Positions 1 through 8,817 of a stretch of 64,000 bases of DNA are shown here, in pieces. The stretch comes from Salinisphaera sp. Lineage in GTDB: Bacteria > Pseudomonadota > Gammaproteobacteria > Nevskiales > Salinisphaeraceae. Made by a program: the position numbers and the translations under genes. Numbering within the stretch: position 1 is the stretch's first letter; every line of letters begins with the position of its first letter. The notes beneath the pieces were generated by a model, which searched no databases, was not told where the DNA came from, and was given only the letters and a program-made list of their open reading frames with translations. Location of the stretch: contig JAQIBT010000012.1 of assembly GCA_027858915.1 (NCBI GenBank), forward strand, positions 35,626 to 99,625. The letters are read 5' to 3'.

Positions 1-362
1 TCGATTTCGCCGAGGCGGCCGTGCAGCTCGGCTATGGCATGGCCGTCGCCGTCTTCCTCGGCTTTGGCGAGTCTTGCCTCGACCGATCGCAGCTCGCTAT
101 CGCCGTCCAGTACAAACTCGATGGCAGGTTGTTCGCCGGCGGGCGAATGCTGGCGTACGGTGGCGATGTCCAGATTCGGCGGCATTTCGACGTCGCCGGA
201 ATCGGCCGACAGCTCGCCCAGCATCAGCGCGAACAGGCTGGTCTTGCCGGTGCCGTTCTGGCCGACGATACCGATACGTTGGCCGCCCTGGAAACGTACG
301 TTGACGTTTTCCAGCAGTTTGCGGGAGCCGCGGCGGAGGGTGAGATCTTTAAGTGCAATCAT
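1..362 (-). CDS. ABC-F family ATPase, YheS-like (3' end outside window)
   Basis: Only the first 120 residues are present; the gene runs off the left edge. They carry the start of an ABC ATPase domain with a Walker A P-loop (GQNGTGKT, residues 34-41) and no membrane segment, as in ABC-F proteins, which act on ribosomes and do not transport. The N-terminus (MIALKDLTLRRG) and the later stretch VLDGDSELRSVEARL, followed by DGHAIAELHGRL, match the pattern of E. coli YheS from memory. The start ATG at 362 is the only good one before the upstream terminator. The exact ABC-F subgroup cannot be fixed without the second ATPase domain. Confidence 0.85.
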   Translation of the reverse strand, partial: MIALKDLTLRRGSRKLLENVNVRFQGGQRIGIVGQNGTGKTSLFALMLGELSADSGDVEMPPNLDIATVRQHSPAGEQPAIEFVLDGDSELRSVEARLAKAEEDGDGHAIAELHGRLGEI

Positions 363-462
363 GAGCGTTATTGTAAAGGATGCGGCGGCCATGGCCGGGT
401 AGCCCGGGCTGGCGATTCGCGGACCTGCCCGGAATCCCTGTGGGTTTCGGGTCGCAGGTATG

Positions 463-486
463 AAAAAGCCGGCGCTGACGCCGGCT
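463..486 (-). terminator. Rho-independent terminator after rhlE
   Basis: An 8-bp perfect GC-rich stem (AGCCGGCG / CGCCGGCT) with a CTGA tetraloop is followed on the minus strand by a T run. It lies about 20 nt past the rhlE stop codon and separates rhlE from the ABC-F gene. Confidence 0.85.
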
Positions 487-506
487 TGTTCAGGTCGTTC
501 TAGCGA

Positions 507-1886
507 TCAGCTCGACGGCGTGCTGCCGCCGGAACGCTGACCGCCTCGGTTGCCACGGCGCGGGTTGCGTCGGCGACTGGCGTTGTTGGGCGCGCCACCT
601 TCGGCCTTGGGCGCGCCGCGGTTGGCGCCATTGCCGCGTCCCTGGCCACCACGGTTGCCGTTGCCGCCACCGCCGCCACGTTTGGGCGGACGCTGGCCAC
701 CGTCGTTATCCGGACGACGCGCCTGCTGCTCGCGCTCGTCTTCTTCGTCGTCCTTGCCGGGCGCGCGCAGGTCGATACCTTCGACCTGGATACGCTCGAT
801 CTGATTGCCGATGAGCTTCTCGATATCCTTTAGGAACTTGCGCTCATCCGGGCCTACCAGCGACACGGCTTCGCCTTCCAGACCAGCACGGCCGGTACGG
901 CCGATACGGTGGACATAGTCTTCGGGAATATTGGGCAGTTCGTAGTTCACGACGTGCGGCAGGGTATCGATATCGATGCCGCGGGCAGCGATATCGGTAG
1001 CGACCAGTACGCGAACCGTGCCTTTCTTGAACCCGTCGAGTGCCTTGGTACGGGCGTTCTGCGATTTGTTGCCGTGCAGGGCGGAGGCGCTGAGACCGTC
1101 GATTTCCAGCTGTTTCACCAGGCGGTTGGCCCCGTGCTTGGTGCGCGTGAAGACCAGCACCTGCGACCAGTTACCGGTCGAGATCATGTGCGACAGCAAG
1201 GCGCGCTTGCGCGCTTTTTCCACCATCACGACTTTCTGATCAATACGATCGGCGGTCGCATTGCGGGGCGCCACGTCGATCTCGACTGGCTTGTTGAGCA
1301 GAGTCGACGCCAGCTTGCGAATGTCCTTGGAGAAGGTGGCCGAGAACAACAGCGTCTGACGCTTGGCCGGGATATGCTTCAAGACGCGCTTGATGTCGTT
1401 GATGAAGCCCATGTCCAGCATGCGGTCGGCTTCGTCCAGCACCAGCGTTTCCAGCATGCCCAGATTGAGGTTGCCCTGTTGCAGATGATCGAGCAGCCGA
1501 CCGGGGGTAGCGACGATGATGTCGACACCTTTCCGGAAAGCAGATATCTGCGGCTGATAGCCAACGCCGCCGAACACCACGGTGCTGCGGATCTGGGTCT
1601 TGGCACCATAGGTCTTGACTGATTGCTCGACCTGGGCTGCCAGTTCGCGGGTCGGGGTGAGCACAAGAACGCGTGGATTCCTGTGTTTTTCGGAACCGAG
1701 GCGCTCGAGGATCGGCAGTACGAAAGCTGCGGTCTTGCCGGTGCCGGTCTGGGCAGCGGCCAGTACATCGCTGTTGTCGAGTACGGCTGGAATCGCCTTG
1801 GACTGGATGGGTGTAGGCTGGGTATAGCCCGAGTCGGCAATCGCCGCGAGCAGGTGCGGCGACAGGCCGAGAGAGTCGAATGACAT
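507..1886 (-). CDS. rhlE: DEAD-box ATP-dependent RNA helicase RhlE
   Basis: ATP-dependent RNA helicase of 459 aa, involved in RNA remodelling, ribosome maturation and mRNA turnover in related proteins. The motifs are in the expected order: Q motif YTQPTPIQ (21-28), Walker A AQTGTGKT (45-52), PTRELA (78-83), TPGR (127-130), DEAD (151-154), SAT (182-184) and a late [10 protein letters not shown]. After about residue 385 comes a low-complexity tail rich in Arg, Gly and Asn, typical of RhlE and probably RNA-binding. It is a single gene with its own terminator and a 259-bp upstream gap holding palindromes, described separately. Confidence 0.93.
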   Translation of the reverse strand: MSFDSLGLSPHLLAAIADSGYTQPTPIQSKAIPAVLDNSDVLAAAQTGTGKTAAFVLPILERLGSEKHRNPRVLVLTPTRELAAQVEQSVKTYGAKTQIRSTVVFGGVGYQPQISAFRKGVDIIVATPGRLLDHLQQGNLNLGMLETLVLDEADRMLDMGFINDIKRVLKHIPAKRQTLLFSATFSKDIRKLASTLLNKPVEIDVAPRNATADRIDQKVVMVEKARKRALLSHMISTGNWSQVLVFTRTKHGANRLVKQLEIDGLSASALHGNKSQNARTKALDGFKKGTVRVLVATDIAARGIDIDTLPHVVNYELPNIPEDYVHRIGRTGRAGLEGEAVSLVGPDERKFLKDIEKLIGNQIERIQVEGIDLRAPGKDDEEDEREQQARRPDNDGGQRPPKRGGGGGNGNRGGQGRGNGANRGAPKAEGGAPNNASRRRNPRRGNRGGQRSGGSTPSS

Positions 1887-1917
1887 AGGTGTCCTGATTG
1901 ACGTGTTTGAGAGCGAC

Positions 1918-1946
1918 GCATGACTGCTGCGAACGCAACGTCATGC
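1918..1946 (-). promoter_or_regulatory. Hairpin in the rhlE leader
   Basis: A palindrome pairs GCATGAC with GTCATGC around an inner TGCG/CGCA stem, about 31 nt upstream of the rhlE start. Two shorter inverted repeats lie just upstream, GACGC/GCGTC near 1974-1996 and CGGTT/AACCG near 1998-2012. They could form a structured leader. Whether it regulates rhlE is inference. Confidence 0.35.
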
Positions 1947-2145
1947 ACTTCGGTTGTTCTGATTGAGAGCGGCGACGCATCGGTAAAACGCGGCGTCGGT
2001 TAAAAAACCGGCGCGCTGCCATGTGTCGCCTGACCGAATACAACTTAAGTATACCTGTTCTTGATGGCCGCGTGTTTGACGGCAACACGCCCTAGGGCGC
2101 GTTACCATAAGTGCCTGTTTGTTATCGTAAGCGAGAACCTGAGTC

Positions 2146-2661
2146 ATGACCGCTGAATTCCTGCCGCTGCATATCGCGGTGCTAACCGTCTCTGACTCCC
2201 GCATTGATGCCACCGACAAATCGGGAAAAGTACTGGTCGAGCGTCTGCAAGCGGCCGGACACGTGCTGCACGAGAAAGCGATCTGCCCGGACGACGTCTA
2301 CGAGCTGCGAGCCCGCGTATCCCGCTGGATCTCCGACGACAAGCCGGATGTGGTGATCACCACCGGCGGCACCGGCCTGACCGGGCGCGACGTGACACCG
2401 CAGGCGATCGAGGTCCTGTTCGATCGCCGGATCGATGGCTTCGGCGAGATGTTCCGCGTGCTGTCCTATGAGAATATCGGCACGTCCACGCTGCAGTCTC
2501 GCGCGATTGCGGGTGTGGCCAAGGCCACCTTCATCTTCTGTCTGCCAGGCTCGTCGGGCGCCTGCGCTGACGGCTGGGACAAGCTGATTGCCGAGCAGAT
2601 CGACGTTCGCACTCAGCCATGCAATCTGCATGAACTGCTGCCCAGACTGACAGAGCGCTAG
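2146..2661 (+). CDS. moaB: Molybdenum cofactor biosynthesis protein MoaB
   Basis: Member of the MoaB/MogA family that binds molybdopterin and, in MogA-like enzymes, adenylylates it before molybdenum insertion. The 171 aa show the family core TTGGTGLTGRD (72-82) and the later LPGSSGACADGWD loop. Length and the start IAVLTVSDSR are typical of MoaB. It stands alone, with no other moa or moe gene nearby. It faces ppa, with a shared terminator between them. Confidence 0.9.
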   Translation: MTAEFLPLHIAVLTVSDSRIDATDKSGKVLVERLQAAGHVLHEKAICPDDVYELRARVSRWISDDKPDVVITTGGTGLTGRDVTPQAIEVLFDRRIDGFGEMFRVLSYENIGTSTLQSRAIAGVAKATFIFCLPGSSGACADGWDKLIAEQIDVRTQPCNLHELLPRLTER

Positions 2662-2679
2662 CTGTGGAGTAGAGGCGGC

Positions 2680-2724
2680 CACGAAAAAGCCCCTGTCGGT
2701 GTAGTCGACAGGGGGCTTTTCGTG
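2680..2724. terminator. Bidirectional terminator between moaB and ppa
   Basis: A long inverted repeat (CACGAAAAAGCCCCTGTCG against CGACAGGGGGCTTTTCGTG) sits between converging moaB and ppa. A and T tracts on the two arms give each direction a GC stem followed by a T run. Confidence 0.85.
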
Positions 2725-2753
2725 CTCAACAAGCCGCGTAATATCGCGATCGA

Positions 2754-3287
2754 TCAGCTCTTGTTGTAAGCCTCGATGGATTTGACGATCTCGGCCTTGG
2801 CTTTCTCTGCGCCTTCCCAGCCAGTGATCTTCACCCACTTGCCTTCTTCCTGATCCTTGTAGTGCTCGAAGAAGTGCTGGATCTTGTTCTTCAGACGCTC
2901 GTCAATGTCGGCCAGATCCTTGACGTCCTTGTAGTAGCCGGTCGAGATCTTGTCTGTGGGTACGCACAGGATCTTGGCGTCCATGCCGGCCTCGTCCTCG
3001 GTGCCGAGGACCGCCACCGGGCGGCACTTGATGACCGAGCCGGCCACGATCGGCTCTGGGGTCAGCACCAGCACGTCGACCGGATCGCCGTCGTCATAGA
3101 GCGTCTGCGGCACAAAGCCGTAGTTGGCCGGATAGTGCATGGCCACGTTCATGAAGCGGTCGACCATCAGCACGTTGCTATCCTTGTCAACCTCGTATTT
3201 CACCGAGGAGCTACCCTCGACGATTTCGATGATGACATTGATCTCTTCCGGCGGATTCTTGCCAGGAGTGAGTGCTTCGTAGCCCAT
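2754..3287 (-). CDS. ppa: Inorganic pyrophosphatase
   Basis: Cytoplasmic family I soluble pyrophosphatase that hydrolyses PPi to two phosphates. The 177 aa match the usual prokaryotic length. The signature DGDPVDV (66-72) holds metal-binding aspartates, and HYPANYGFVP lies just before it. A purine-rich site (AGAGAGG) precedes the ATG. Its neighbour on the same strand, PPi-dependent phosphofructokinase, uses the same metabolite, so the two may compete for or balance the PPi pool. Confidence 0.95.
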   Translation of the reverse strand: MGYEALTPGKNPPEEINVIIEIVEGSSSVKYEVDKDSNVLMVDRFMNVAMHYPANYGFVPQTLYDDGDPVDVLVLTPEPIVAGSVIKCRPVAVLGTEDEAGMDAKILCVPTDKISTGYYKDVKDLADIDERLKNKIQHFFEHYKDQEEGKWVKITGWEGAEKAKAEIVKSIEAYNKS

Positions 3288-3355
3288 GGGAGCCTCTCTG
3301 AATGCGAAAATGAATGAAATGATCGTGTCGGATTGTAACGGATAAGACGCAGCCG

Positions 3356-4618
3356 CTATACCTTGAAATCCGTGTGCAGTCTGCGGGGTACCGCCTGGCT
3401 CTTCAGTTTCGCGTAGGCGGGGAGACCGTCAACGTAGGGCGGATAGCTTTCGCCGGCGATCAGCGGCTTGAGATAACGACGCGCGGTATCGGTGATATGG
3501 AAACCGTCCTTGCTGATGAAGTCACGGGGCATGGTCTTTTCAACGTTGGCGACTTCATCCAGCGGCGCTTCGCCGATCGACCAGCGGTAGGGCTCGTCTG
3601 ATTCGCGCTTGATAGTGACCATCACGCCGGATTTGCCAGCCATCGCGAAATCAACCGCTGCGCGGCCGACGGCATAAGCCTGTTCGACGTCGGTCGCCGA
3701 TGCGATATGCCGAGCGGCGCGCATCAGGTAGTCGGCGATCGCGTAATGGAATTTGTAGCCCAGCTCGCTCTTGATGATGCGTGCCAGTTCCGGGGCGACG
3801 CCGCCGAGCTGGGCATGGCCGAAGGCGTCGGCGGGGCGGCCGTCGCCACGCTCGAAATCCTTGTCGATCTCCACGCCCTCCGAGGCGACGATGGCGCAGT
3901 AGCCGTTACGTTTGACGGCCTCATCGACCTTGGCGAGAAACCGTTCCCGGTCGAATCTGACCTCCGGAAATAAAAGAATATGGGGGGCATCACCTTCGGC
4001 TTCGGCCGCCAGGCCACCCGCGGCAGCAGTCCAGCCGGCGTTGCGGCCCATCACTTCGAGAATGAAGACCTTGGTCGAGGTCTTGCACATGCTGTGCAGG
4101 TCATAGCCGGCTTCGCGGATCGACACGGCCGTGTACTTGGCCACGCTGCCAAATCCCGGGGAGCAGTCGGTGTGCGGCAGGTCGTTGTCCATGGTCTTGG
4201 GGATATGGATCGCCTGTATCGGGTACCCCATTGTGTCGGCGATCTGGCTGACTTTCAGGCAGGTATCTGCTGAGTCACCGCCGCCGTTATAGAAGAAATA
4301 GCCGATGTCGTGGGCCTTGAATACCTCGATCAGCCGCTCGTACTCGGCCTTGTTGTCGTCGAGTCCCTTGAGCTTGTATCGAGCCGAGCCGAAGATGCCG
4401 GCCGGCGTGTACTTCAGGGCGGCAATATCGTCGGCCGATTCGACGCTGGTATCGATCAGCTGCTCGGTGAGCGCACCGACAATCCCATCACGCCCGGCGT
4501 AGACCTTCCCGATGGCGTCGCCGTGTTCGCGGGCGCTTTCGATCAATCCTGCGGCAGAGGCGTTGATCACGGCGGTAACGCCGCCACTTTGAGCGTAAAA
4601 GGCATTCTTGGCAGTCAT
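3356..4618 (-). CDS. pfp: Pyrophosphate-dependent 6-phosphofructokinase
   Basis: Phosphorylates fructose 6-phosphate to the 1,6-bisphosphate, reversibly, using PPi as donor. Two positions diagnose the donor: an Asp in GGGDS (112-116), where ATP enzymes have Gly, and a Lys in PKTMDND (140-146), where ATP enzymes have Gly. Both are the PPi type. The length of 420 aa fits the PPi-PFK group found in Xanthomonas and methylotrophs. It lies 68 bp upstream of ppa on the same strand and diverges from adk. Assignment of donor rests on motifs alone. Confidence 0.92.
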   Translation of the reverse strand: MTAKNAFYAQSGGVTAVINASAAGLIESAREHGDAIGKVYAGRDGIVGALTEQLIDTSVESADDIAALKYTPAGIFGSARYKLKGLDDNKAEYERLIEVFKAHDIGYFFYNGGGDSADTCLKVSQIADTMGYPIQAIHIPKTMDNDLPHTDCSPGFGSVAKYTAVSIREAGYDLHSMCKTSTKVFILEVMGRNAGWTAAAGGLAAEAEGDAPHILLFPEVRFDRERFLAKVDEAVKRNGYCAIVASEGVEIDKDFERGDGRPADAFGHAQLGGVAPELARIIKSELGYKFHYAIADYLMRAARHIASATDVEQAYAVGRAAVDFAMAGKSGVMVTIKRESDEPYRWSIGEAPLDEVANVEKTMPRDFISKDGFHITDTARRYLKPLIAGESYPPYVDGLPAYAKLKSQAVPRRLHTDFKV

Positions 4619-4786
4619 TCATCAGTTCCCGGCTGTGTCGAGCGTCAAAGCATACGTGACGAGCCTGAACGTCGACAATTGACTTGCATGGGGGCAGGCT
4701 TTAACTTCGATCTCCGGCCAACGTGCGGTAATGATACAGATCGTGCGCATGGCCTTTATCCAATGCATCTTTACCGCGGGGACGTA

Positions 4787-5344
4787 ATGCTGAAAATCGT
4801 GCTGCTGGGCGCGCCCGGTTCGGGAAAGGGTACACAGAGCCTGAAACTGGTGGCCGAGTACGGGGTACCGCAGGTGTCGACCGGCGATCTGCTGCGTCAC
4901 GCGGTCGCGGAGCAGACCGAGCTGGGTCTGAAGGCCAAGGCGGCAATGGACGCAGGCGAGCTGGTCTCCGACGATATCGTCGTCGGTATGATCCGCGAAC
5001 GCCTCGACCAGCCGGATGCCGAGAACGGCTTCATCCTCGACGGTTTTCCGCGCAGTCAGGCGCAGGCGGCCGCGCTGGACGTATTGCTGAGCCGGCTGGA
5101 TCGGCCGTTACAGCGTGTCGTACATCTGGAGGTTGACAACGAAGAGATCGTGCAGCGCCTGATGTCGCGTGGGCGCGCTGACGATAATGAAGAGACGATT
5201 CGCAACCGTCTGGCTGTGTTTCAGGAACAGACCGAGCCGCTGGTGCAGTACTACAAGGACCAGGGCCTGCTGGTGGCAGTAAAGGGGGTTGGCGACGTCG
5301 ACGAGATTTTTGCGCGAATCAAGGCTGCGCTCGACGCCGCCTGA
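4787..5344 (+). CDS. adk: Adenylate kinase, short-LID form
   Basis: Interconverts ATP + AMP and 2 ADP. The P-loop GAPGSGKGT is at residues 8-16, DGFPR at 85-89, and the AMP-binding STGDLLR near 31-37. At 185 aa it lacks the long LID insert and its zinc cysteines: the region after SRGR (127-130) runs straight to DDNEETIRNRL. The reading frame is open far upstream, but ATG 4787 gives the family N-terminus and follows a GGGGA site. It converges with rnd, which ends 5 bp away. Confidence 0.95.
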   Translation: MLKIVLLGAPGSGKGTQSLKLVAEYGVPQVSTGDLLRHAVAEQTELGLKAKAAMDAGELVSDDIVVGMIRERLDQPDAENGFILDGFPRSQAQAAALDVLLSRLDRPLQRVVHLEVDNEEIVQRLMSRGRADDNEETIRNRLAVFQEQTEPLVQYYKDQGLLVAVKGVGDVDEIFARIKAALDAA

Positions 5345-5349
5345 GCGCT

Positions 5350-6492
5350 TTAGCCACGCTCTGTGACCGCGGGGCCCTGCAGCCGCTCTATCTCGGCGAG
5401 TATTGCCAGGCCCGCTATCTCGGCCCGCCAGCCGTGCAGCAGGCGTCCGTTGCGTTCTCCGCGCACCAGCGCCGCCACTTCCTGGCGACTCGCGATGGCC
5501 GACGGTTCAACCCCGAGTGCGTCGGCGCAGGCGTTCAACCGGTGTACTCCTGCCTTGATCTGGCGTTTGGCCGGCCCGTCCGGCGGTCCGCCGTGGTCGG
5601 CCAGTGCCTCGGGCGCCCGTGCCTGTCCGGCTGAGATTCTTTCCAGCAAGACGTCGGCGTAGCGGGCCACCGTCTTGGATGGGAGATCATGGATCTGATC
5701 CAGCGCAGCGCGATCGACGGGTTGCAAGCGCGCCAGCGTCATCACTGCGTCGTCGGCCAGAATCCAGCGGCGAGGCCGGTCGTCTGCAATGGCCTGTTGT
5801 TCGCGCCAGGCGGCCAGCTCGGCCAATACCTGCTGTTCGGCCGGTGCCATTCGATGCCAGGCCTTGAGCCGTCGCCAGGCAGCTTGCGTGTCGATGTCGA
5901 ACCGACCGGGCGTGGTCATGCGAGCGAAGTCTTCGGTCAACCAGTCGAGGCGCCCGCTGTCGGTCAGGCGTTGTCGGAGTGACGTATAGGCAACGACGAG
6001 ATAGCGCACGTCATCGGCGGCGTAATCCAGCGCGCCGTCGGGCAGCGGTCGCCTGCTCCAGTCGGTTCGTGTATGGGCCTTGTCCAGCTGTACGTCCAGC
6101 AGTGCATCGATCAGACGCGCGTAGCCCATCTGATCATCGAATCCGGCCAGCGGTGCCGCCACCTGGGTGTCGAACACCGGCGCGGGGATTGTGCCGAAGG
6201 TGTGATGCAGGACTTCCAGATCCTGTTCGGCAGAATGAAAGACCTTGGTGACATTCGGATCGGTGAGCAGCTCGGCGAGCGAGACCAGATTGTCGATGAT
6301 CAGCACATCGATCAGGCCGACCTCTTCGTGGTCGGCGATCTGTACCAGACAGAGCTTGGGATAGTAGGTGCGCTCGCGCAGAAATTCGGTGTCGATGGCG
6401 ACCCAGGCGCGGGCACGCATTCGCCGGCAGAAGGCGGTCAGAGTCTCGACGTCGCGGATCACTGCGACGTGTTCCGGCGGCTTAGGTATCAT
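5350..6492 (-). CDS. rnd: Ribonuclease D
   Basis: 3'-5' exoribonuclease of the DEDD family acting on tRNA and other RNA 3' ends. Exo motif I is DTEF (acidic residues 34 and 36), motif II holds the Asp of HSAEQDLEVL (91) and motif III is YAADDVRYL. A helical HRDC domain follows. I chose ATG 6492 (380 aa); a GTG at 6528 would add 12 residues but leaves only 12 bp to the divergent gene. Neither start has a strong Shine-Dalgarno sequence. Confidence 0.92.
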   Translation of the reverse strand: MIPKPPEHVAVIRDVETLTAFCRRMRARAWVAIDTEFLRERTYYPKLCLVQIADHEEVGLIDVLIIDNLVSLAELLTDPNVTKVFHSAEQDLEVLHHTFGTIPAPVFDTQVAAPLAGFDDQMGYARLIDALLDVQLDKAHTRTDWSRRPLPDGALDYAADDVRYLVVAYTSLRQRLTDSGRLDWLTEDFARMTTPGRFDIDTQAAWRRLKAWHRMAPAEQQVLAELAAWREQQAIADDRPRRWILADDAVMTLARLQPVDRAALDQIHDLPSKTVARYADVLLERISAGQARAPEALADHGGPPDGPAKRQIKAGVHRLNACADALGVEPSAIASRQEVAALVRGERNGRLLHGWRAEIAGLAILAEIERLQGPAVTERG

Positions 6493-6540
6493 GCCTGTGG
6501 CTCGTTCGGGCTGCTCATATTCATACACACTGAGTTGATC

Positions 6541-7071
6541 ATGGTTTTTGCGCGACGACTTGTCGATCTCATGCTGTTTCGTTGCGGGCCACAGGATATG
6601 CCCGGCGATCAGACGACTCTGCGCCTGAGCGCTGCGGCCTATTGTATCCTGCTGTTCGTCCAGGTGATGGTTGTGGCCCCCCCGCTGGCAGCGGCGGTAC
6701 AGGCAATTCTCGCCACATCGTTACTCGGCATTTACGTGTTGGCCATCCTGCGGTTACGTAAGCTGCCACACCGGTTCATGCAGACCGCGACGGCCCTCTA
6801 TGCCTCGGGCGCGGTACTGACGCTGGTCATGATTGGTCCGACGCACGCCATGGGGCCCTATCTGCAGCAGATATCGCAGTCCACGAATCCGCAGTCGGTG
6901 CCCACGCCGTCGAGTCTGGTGGCGCTGATCTATCTGGTGGCCGGAGTCTGGGGGCTGGCGATCTACAGCCATATCTATCGCCATGCGCTGAGCGTCTCGA
7001 TCCTGTTGGGCGTAGGAGCGACCGTGGTCTTCGAAGTGCTGTTGCTCGTGATCTTCTCATTACTGGGCTGA
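6541..7071 (+). CDS. Small multi-pass inner-membrane protein, function unknown
   Basis: A 176-aa protein with four or five hydrophobic segments, roughly 28-47, 48-68, 80-100, 125-145 and 150-175. The loop after the third is polar (QSTNPQSVPTPSS). The N-terminus MVFARRLVDLMLFRCGP resembles the start of Yip1-like or DUF-type membrane proteins, but I do not recognise a family with confidence. It lies between rnd, divergent, and mpl, 67 bp downstream on the same strand, so it may be co-transcribed with mpl. Confidence 0.7.
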   Translation: MVFARRLVDLMLFRCGPQDMPGDQTTLRLSAAAYCILLFVQVMVVAPPLAAAVQAILATSLLGIYVLAILRLRKLPHRFMQTATALYASGAVLTLVMIGPTHAMGPYLQQISQSTNPQSVPTPSSLVALIYLVAGVWGLAIYSHIYRHALSVSILLGVGATVVFEVLLLVIFSLLG

Positions 7072-7138
7072 TCGGACACCTGTCGTTACGTGGCCGCGGC
7101 CGTTACGGCTGCACCCTTGTTTGAATCGAAGAGTCGCA

Positions 7139-8497
7139 ATGCACGTTCATATCCTGGGCATCGGTGGTACTTTCATGGCGGGCGTTGCGCTGCTCGCGCG
7201 GGCCGCCGGTCATACGGTCACCGGTTCGGATGCCGGCCTTTACCCGCCCATGAGCACGCAACTGCAGGACGCCGGGATCGCCGTGTTGGAAGGCTACGAT
7301 CCGGCGCATCTGTCGCCGGCGCCGGATCAGGTCATCATCGGCAACGCAATGTCACGCGGCAATCCGGCAGTGGAGCACGTGCTGGACGCCGGGCTGGCCT
7401 ATATATCCGGGCCGCAGTGGCTGGCAGAGAATGTGCTGGCCGACCGTTGGGTGCTTGCGGTGGCAGGTACCCATGGCAAGACTACGACCGCCAGCATGCT
7501 GGCACACATTCTTCAGGATGCCGGCATGCAGCCGGGCTACCTGATCGGCGGCATGGCGACGGATCTGGGCCGCTCGGCGGATTTCGGGAGCAGCGATTTC
7601 TTTGTCGTCGAGGCAGATGAGTACGATACGGCGTTTTTCGACAAGCGTTCGAAATTCGTGCACTACCGGCCGCGGACGCTGGTGCTCAATAATCTGGAAT
7701 TCGACCACGCAGATATCTTCGATGATTTAGCAGCGATTCAGCGCCAGTTCCATCATCTGATTCGCACCGTGCCCGGTAGCGGCCAGATCATCGTCAACGG
7801 CGAGGATGGCGCGCTGGCCGAGGTGCTGGTCAAGGGCTGCTGGACGCCGGTCGAGCCGTTCAACGATGCTGCCGGCTGGTTCGCCAGATCTCTGGTGGCC
7901 GACAGTCGTCAACTCGAGATTTTCCGCGACGGCCATTCCGTGGGTGAATTGAAATGGGGGCTGCGCGGGGTCCATAACGCCAGCAACGCGCTCGCGGCGC
8001 TCGCTGCTGCCCGGCACGTCGGTGTCACGCCGGAGATTGGCATCGAGGCGTTATCGCGCTTCCAAGGCGTTGCGCGGCGCCTCGAGCTGCGCGGCAGACC
8101 AGGTGGCGTCAGCGTCTATGACGATTTTGCTCACCATCCGACGGCTATTCGTACCACACTGGCCGGGCTGGCGGCGACGGCTGATGCCGGACGTCTGCAC
8201 GTGGTTTTCGAGCCGCGCTCGAACACCATGAAGCGGGGCGTGCACGCACAAACGCTCGCAGACAGCTTCGCCGATGCCGACCAGGTGTTTGTATTCGACG
8301 CCGGCCTGGAATGGGATGCGGTCTCGATGTTCGCCGCACTGGGAGAGCGCTGCCGCTGCGTTAGCGATATTGATCGGCTCGTCGACGCCGTCGCCGATGC
8401 CGTCGTCCCGGGCGATACCGTGGTCGTAATGAGCAACGGCGGCTTCGGTGGGATCCACGAAAAGTTGATCGATCGACTCGGGCGCGGCGTCGCATAA
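7139..8497 (+). CDS. mpl: UDP-MurNAc:L-Ala-D-Glu-meso-DAP ligase (murein tripeptide recycling)
   Basis: Mur-ligase family enzyme that attaches recycled murein tripeptide to UDP-MurNAc. The N-terminus HILGIGGTFMAGVALLARAAGH is typical of Mpl, the ATP site GTHGKTT is at 110-116, and EADEYDTAFFDKRSKF is the Mpl-type central motif. The frame also has a TTG at 7121, but ATG 7139 (452 aa) matches the family start and has GAAGAG upstream. With anmK at 59.7 kb it indicates cell-wall recycling. A bidirectional terminator follows. Confidence 0.94.
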   Translation: MHVHILGIGGTFMAGVALLARAAGHTVTGSDAGLYPPMSTQLQDAGIAVLEGYDPAHLSPAPDQVIIGNAMSRGNPAVEHVLDAGLAYISGPQWLAENVLADRWVLAVAGTHGKTTTASMLAHILQDAGMQPGYLIGGMATDLGRSADFGSSDFFVVEADEYDTAFFDKRSKFVHYRPRTLVLNNLEFDHADIFDDLAAIQRQFHHLIRTVPGSGQIIVNGEDGALAEVLVKGCWTPVEPFNDAAGWFARSLVADSRQLEIFRDGHSVGELKWGLRGVHNASNALAALAAARHVGVTPEIGIEALSRFQGVARRLELRGRPGGVSVYDDFAHHPTAIRTTLAGLAATADAGRLHVVFEPRSNTMKRGVHAQTLADSFADADQVFVFDAGLEWDAVSMFAALGERCRCVSDIDRLVDAVADAVVPGDTVVVMSNGGFGGIHEKLIDRLGRGVA

Positions 8498-8555
8498 ACG
8501 GCAACCGCTCCCGGCTAGAAACCTCAATTAAGGATCTCCTCAGCACCAGGCAATA

Positions 8556-8579
8556 AAAAGACCGCCTCAGCGGTCTTTT
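8556..8579. terminator. Bidirectional terminator: mpl on + strand, small RNA on - strand
   Basis: A perfect 10-bp stem (AAAAGACCGC / GCGGTCTTTT) with a CTCA loop. On the minus strand the stem ends in TTTTT, the stronger direction. On the plus strand it serves mpl, which ends 58 bp upstream. Confidence 0.9.
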
Positions 8580-8640
8580 GTATTCGATCTAATGACTTTC
8601 CCATCGTCCGAAGGGAAAGGCACATAATCGCTGTCGAATC

Positions 8641-8705
8641 CGCCGAGCCGAATCGGACAACGCCGAGGCACGAGGGGGAACCGGGGAGGACCGATCCGGC
8701 CGGCG
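8641..8705 (-). repeat. Structured repeat domain I of the small RNA
   Basis: The 3'-proximal copy. Arms 8691-8705 and 8641-8656 pair over 15 bp, including two G-U pairs, with one bulged U on the 3' side five pairs above the base. The 34-nt C-rich loop holds CUCGUGCCUCGGCGUUG, identical to the loop of domain II. The arms differ in sequence from domain II but pair in the same way. Confidence 0.7.
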
Positions 8706-8744
8706 AAACAGGTAGGCACATTACGTCAGTCACCCGTATGAAGA

Positions 8745-8817
8745 TTCGCTCTGATCGGGCCGGCAACGCCGAGGCACGAGGGGGGGGACCGGGAGAGACC
8801 GGGCCCGATCAGGCGAA
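8745..8817 (-). repeat. Structured repeat domain II of the small RNA
   Basis: The 5'-proximal copy. Arms 8802-8817 and 8745-8761 pair over 16 bp with one bulged A on the 3' side, five pairs above the base, exactly where domain I has its bulge. The loop is C-rich with the same CUCGUGCCUCGGCGUUG core. Repeat cores start 106 bp apart. Confidence 0.7.

Noticed and set aside
909..1622. Long plus-strand ORF opposite rhlE
   Set aside because: It is a shadow of the rhlE frame in GC-rich DNA, with no recognisable domain.
7121..7138. Upstream TTG start for mpl
   Set aside because: It adds six residues not typical of the family; ATG 7139 has a better ribosome site.
8658..8784. Two 21-bp direct repeats as a possible CRISPR array or REP element
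   Set aside because: There are only two copies, with 85 bp between them, the flanks co-vary as RNA stems, and no cas genes or further copies were seen.
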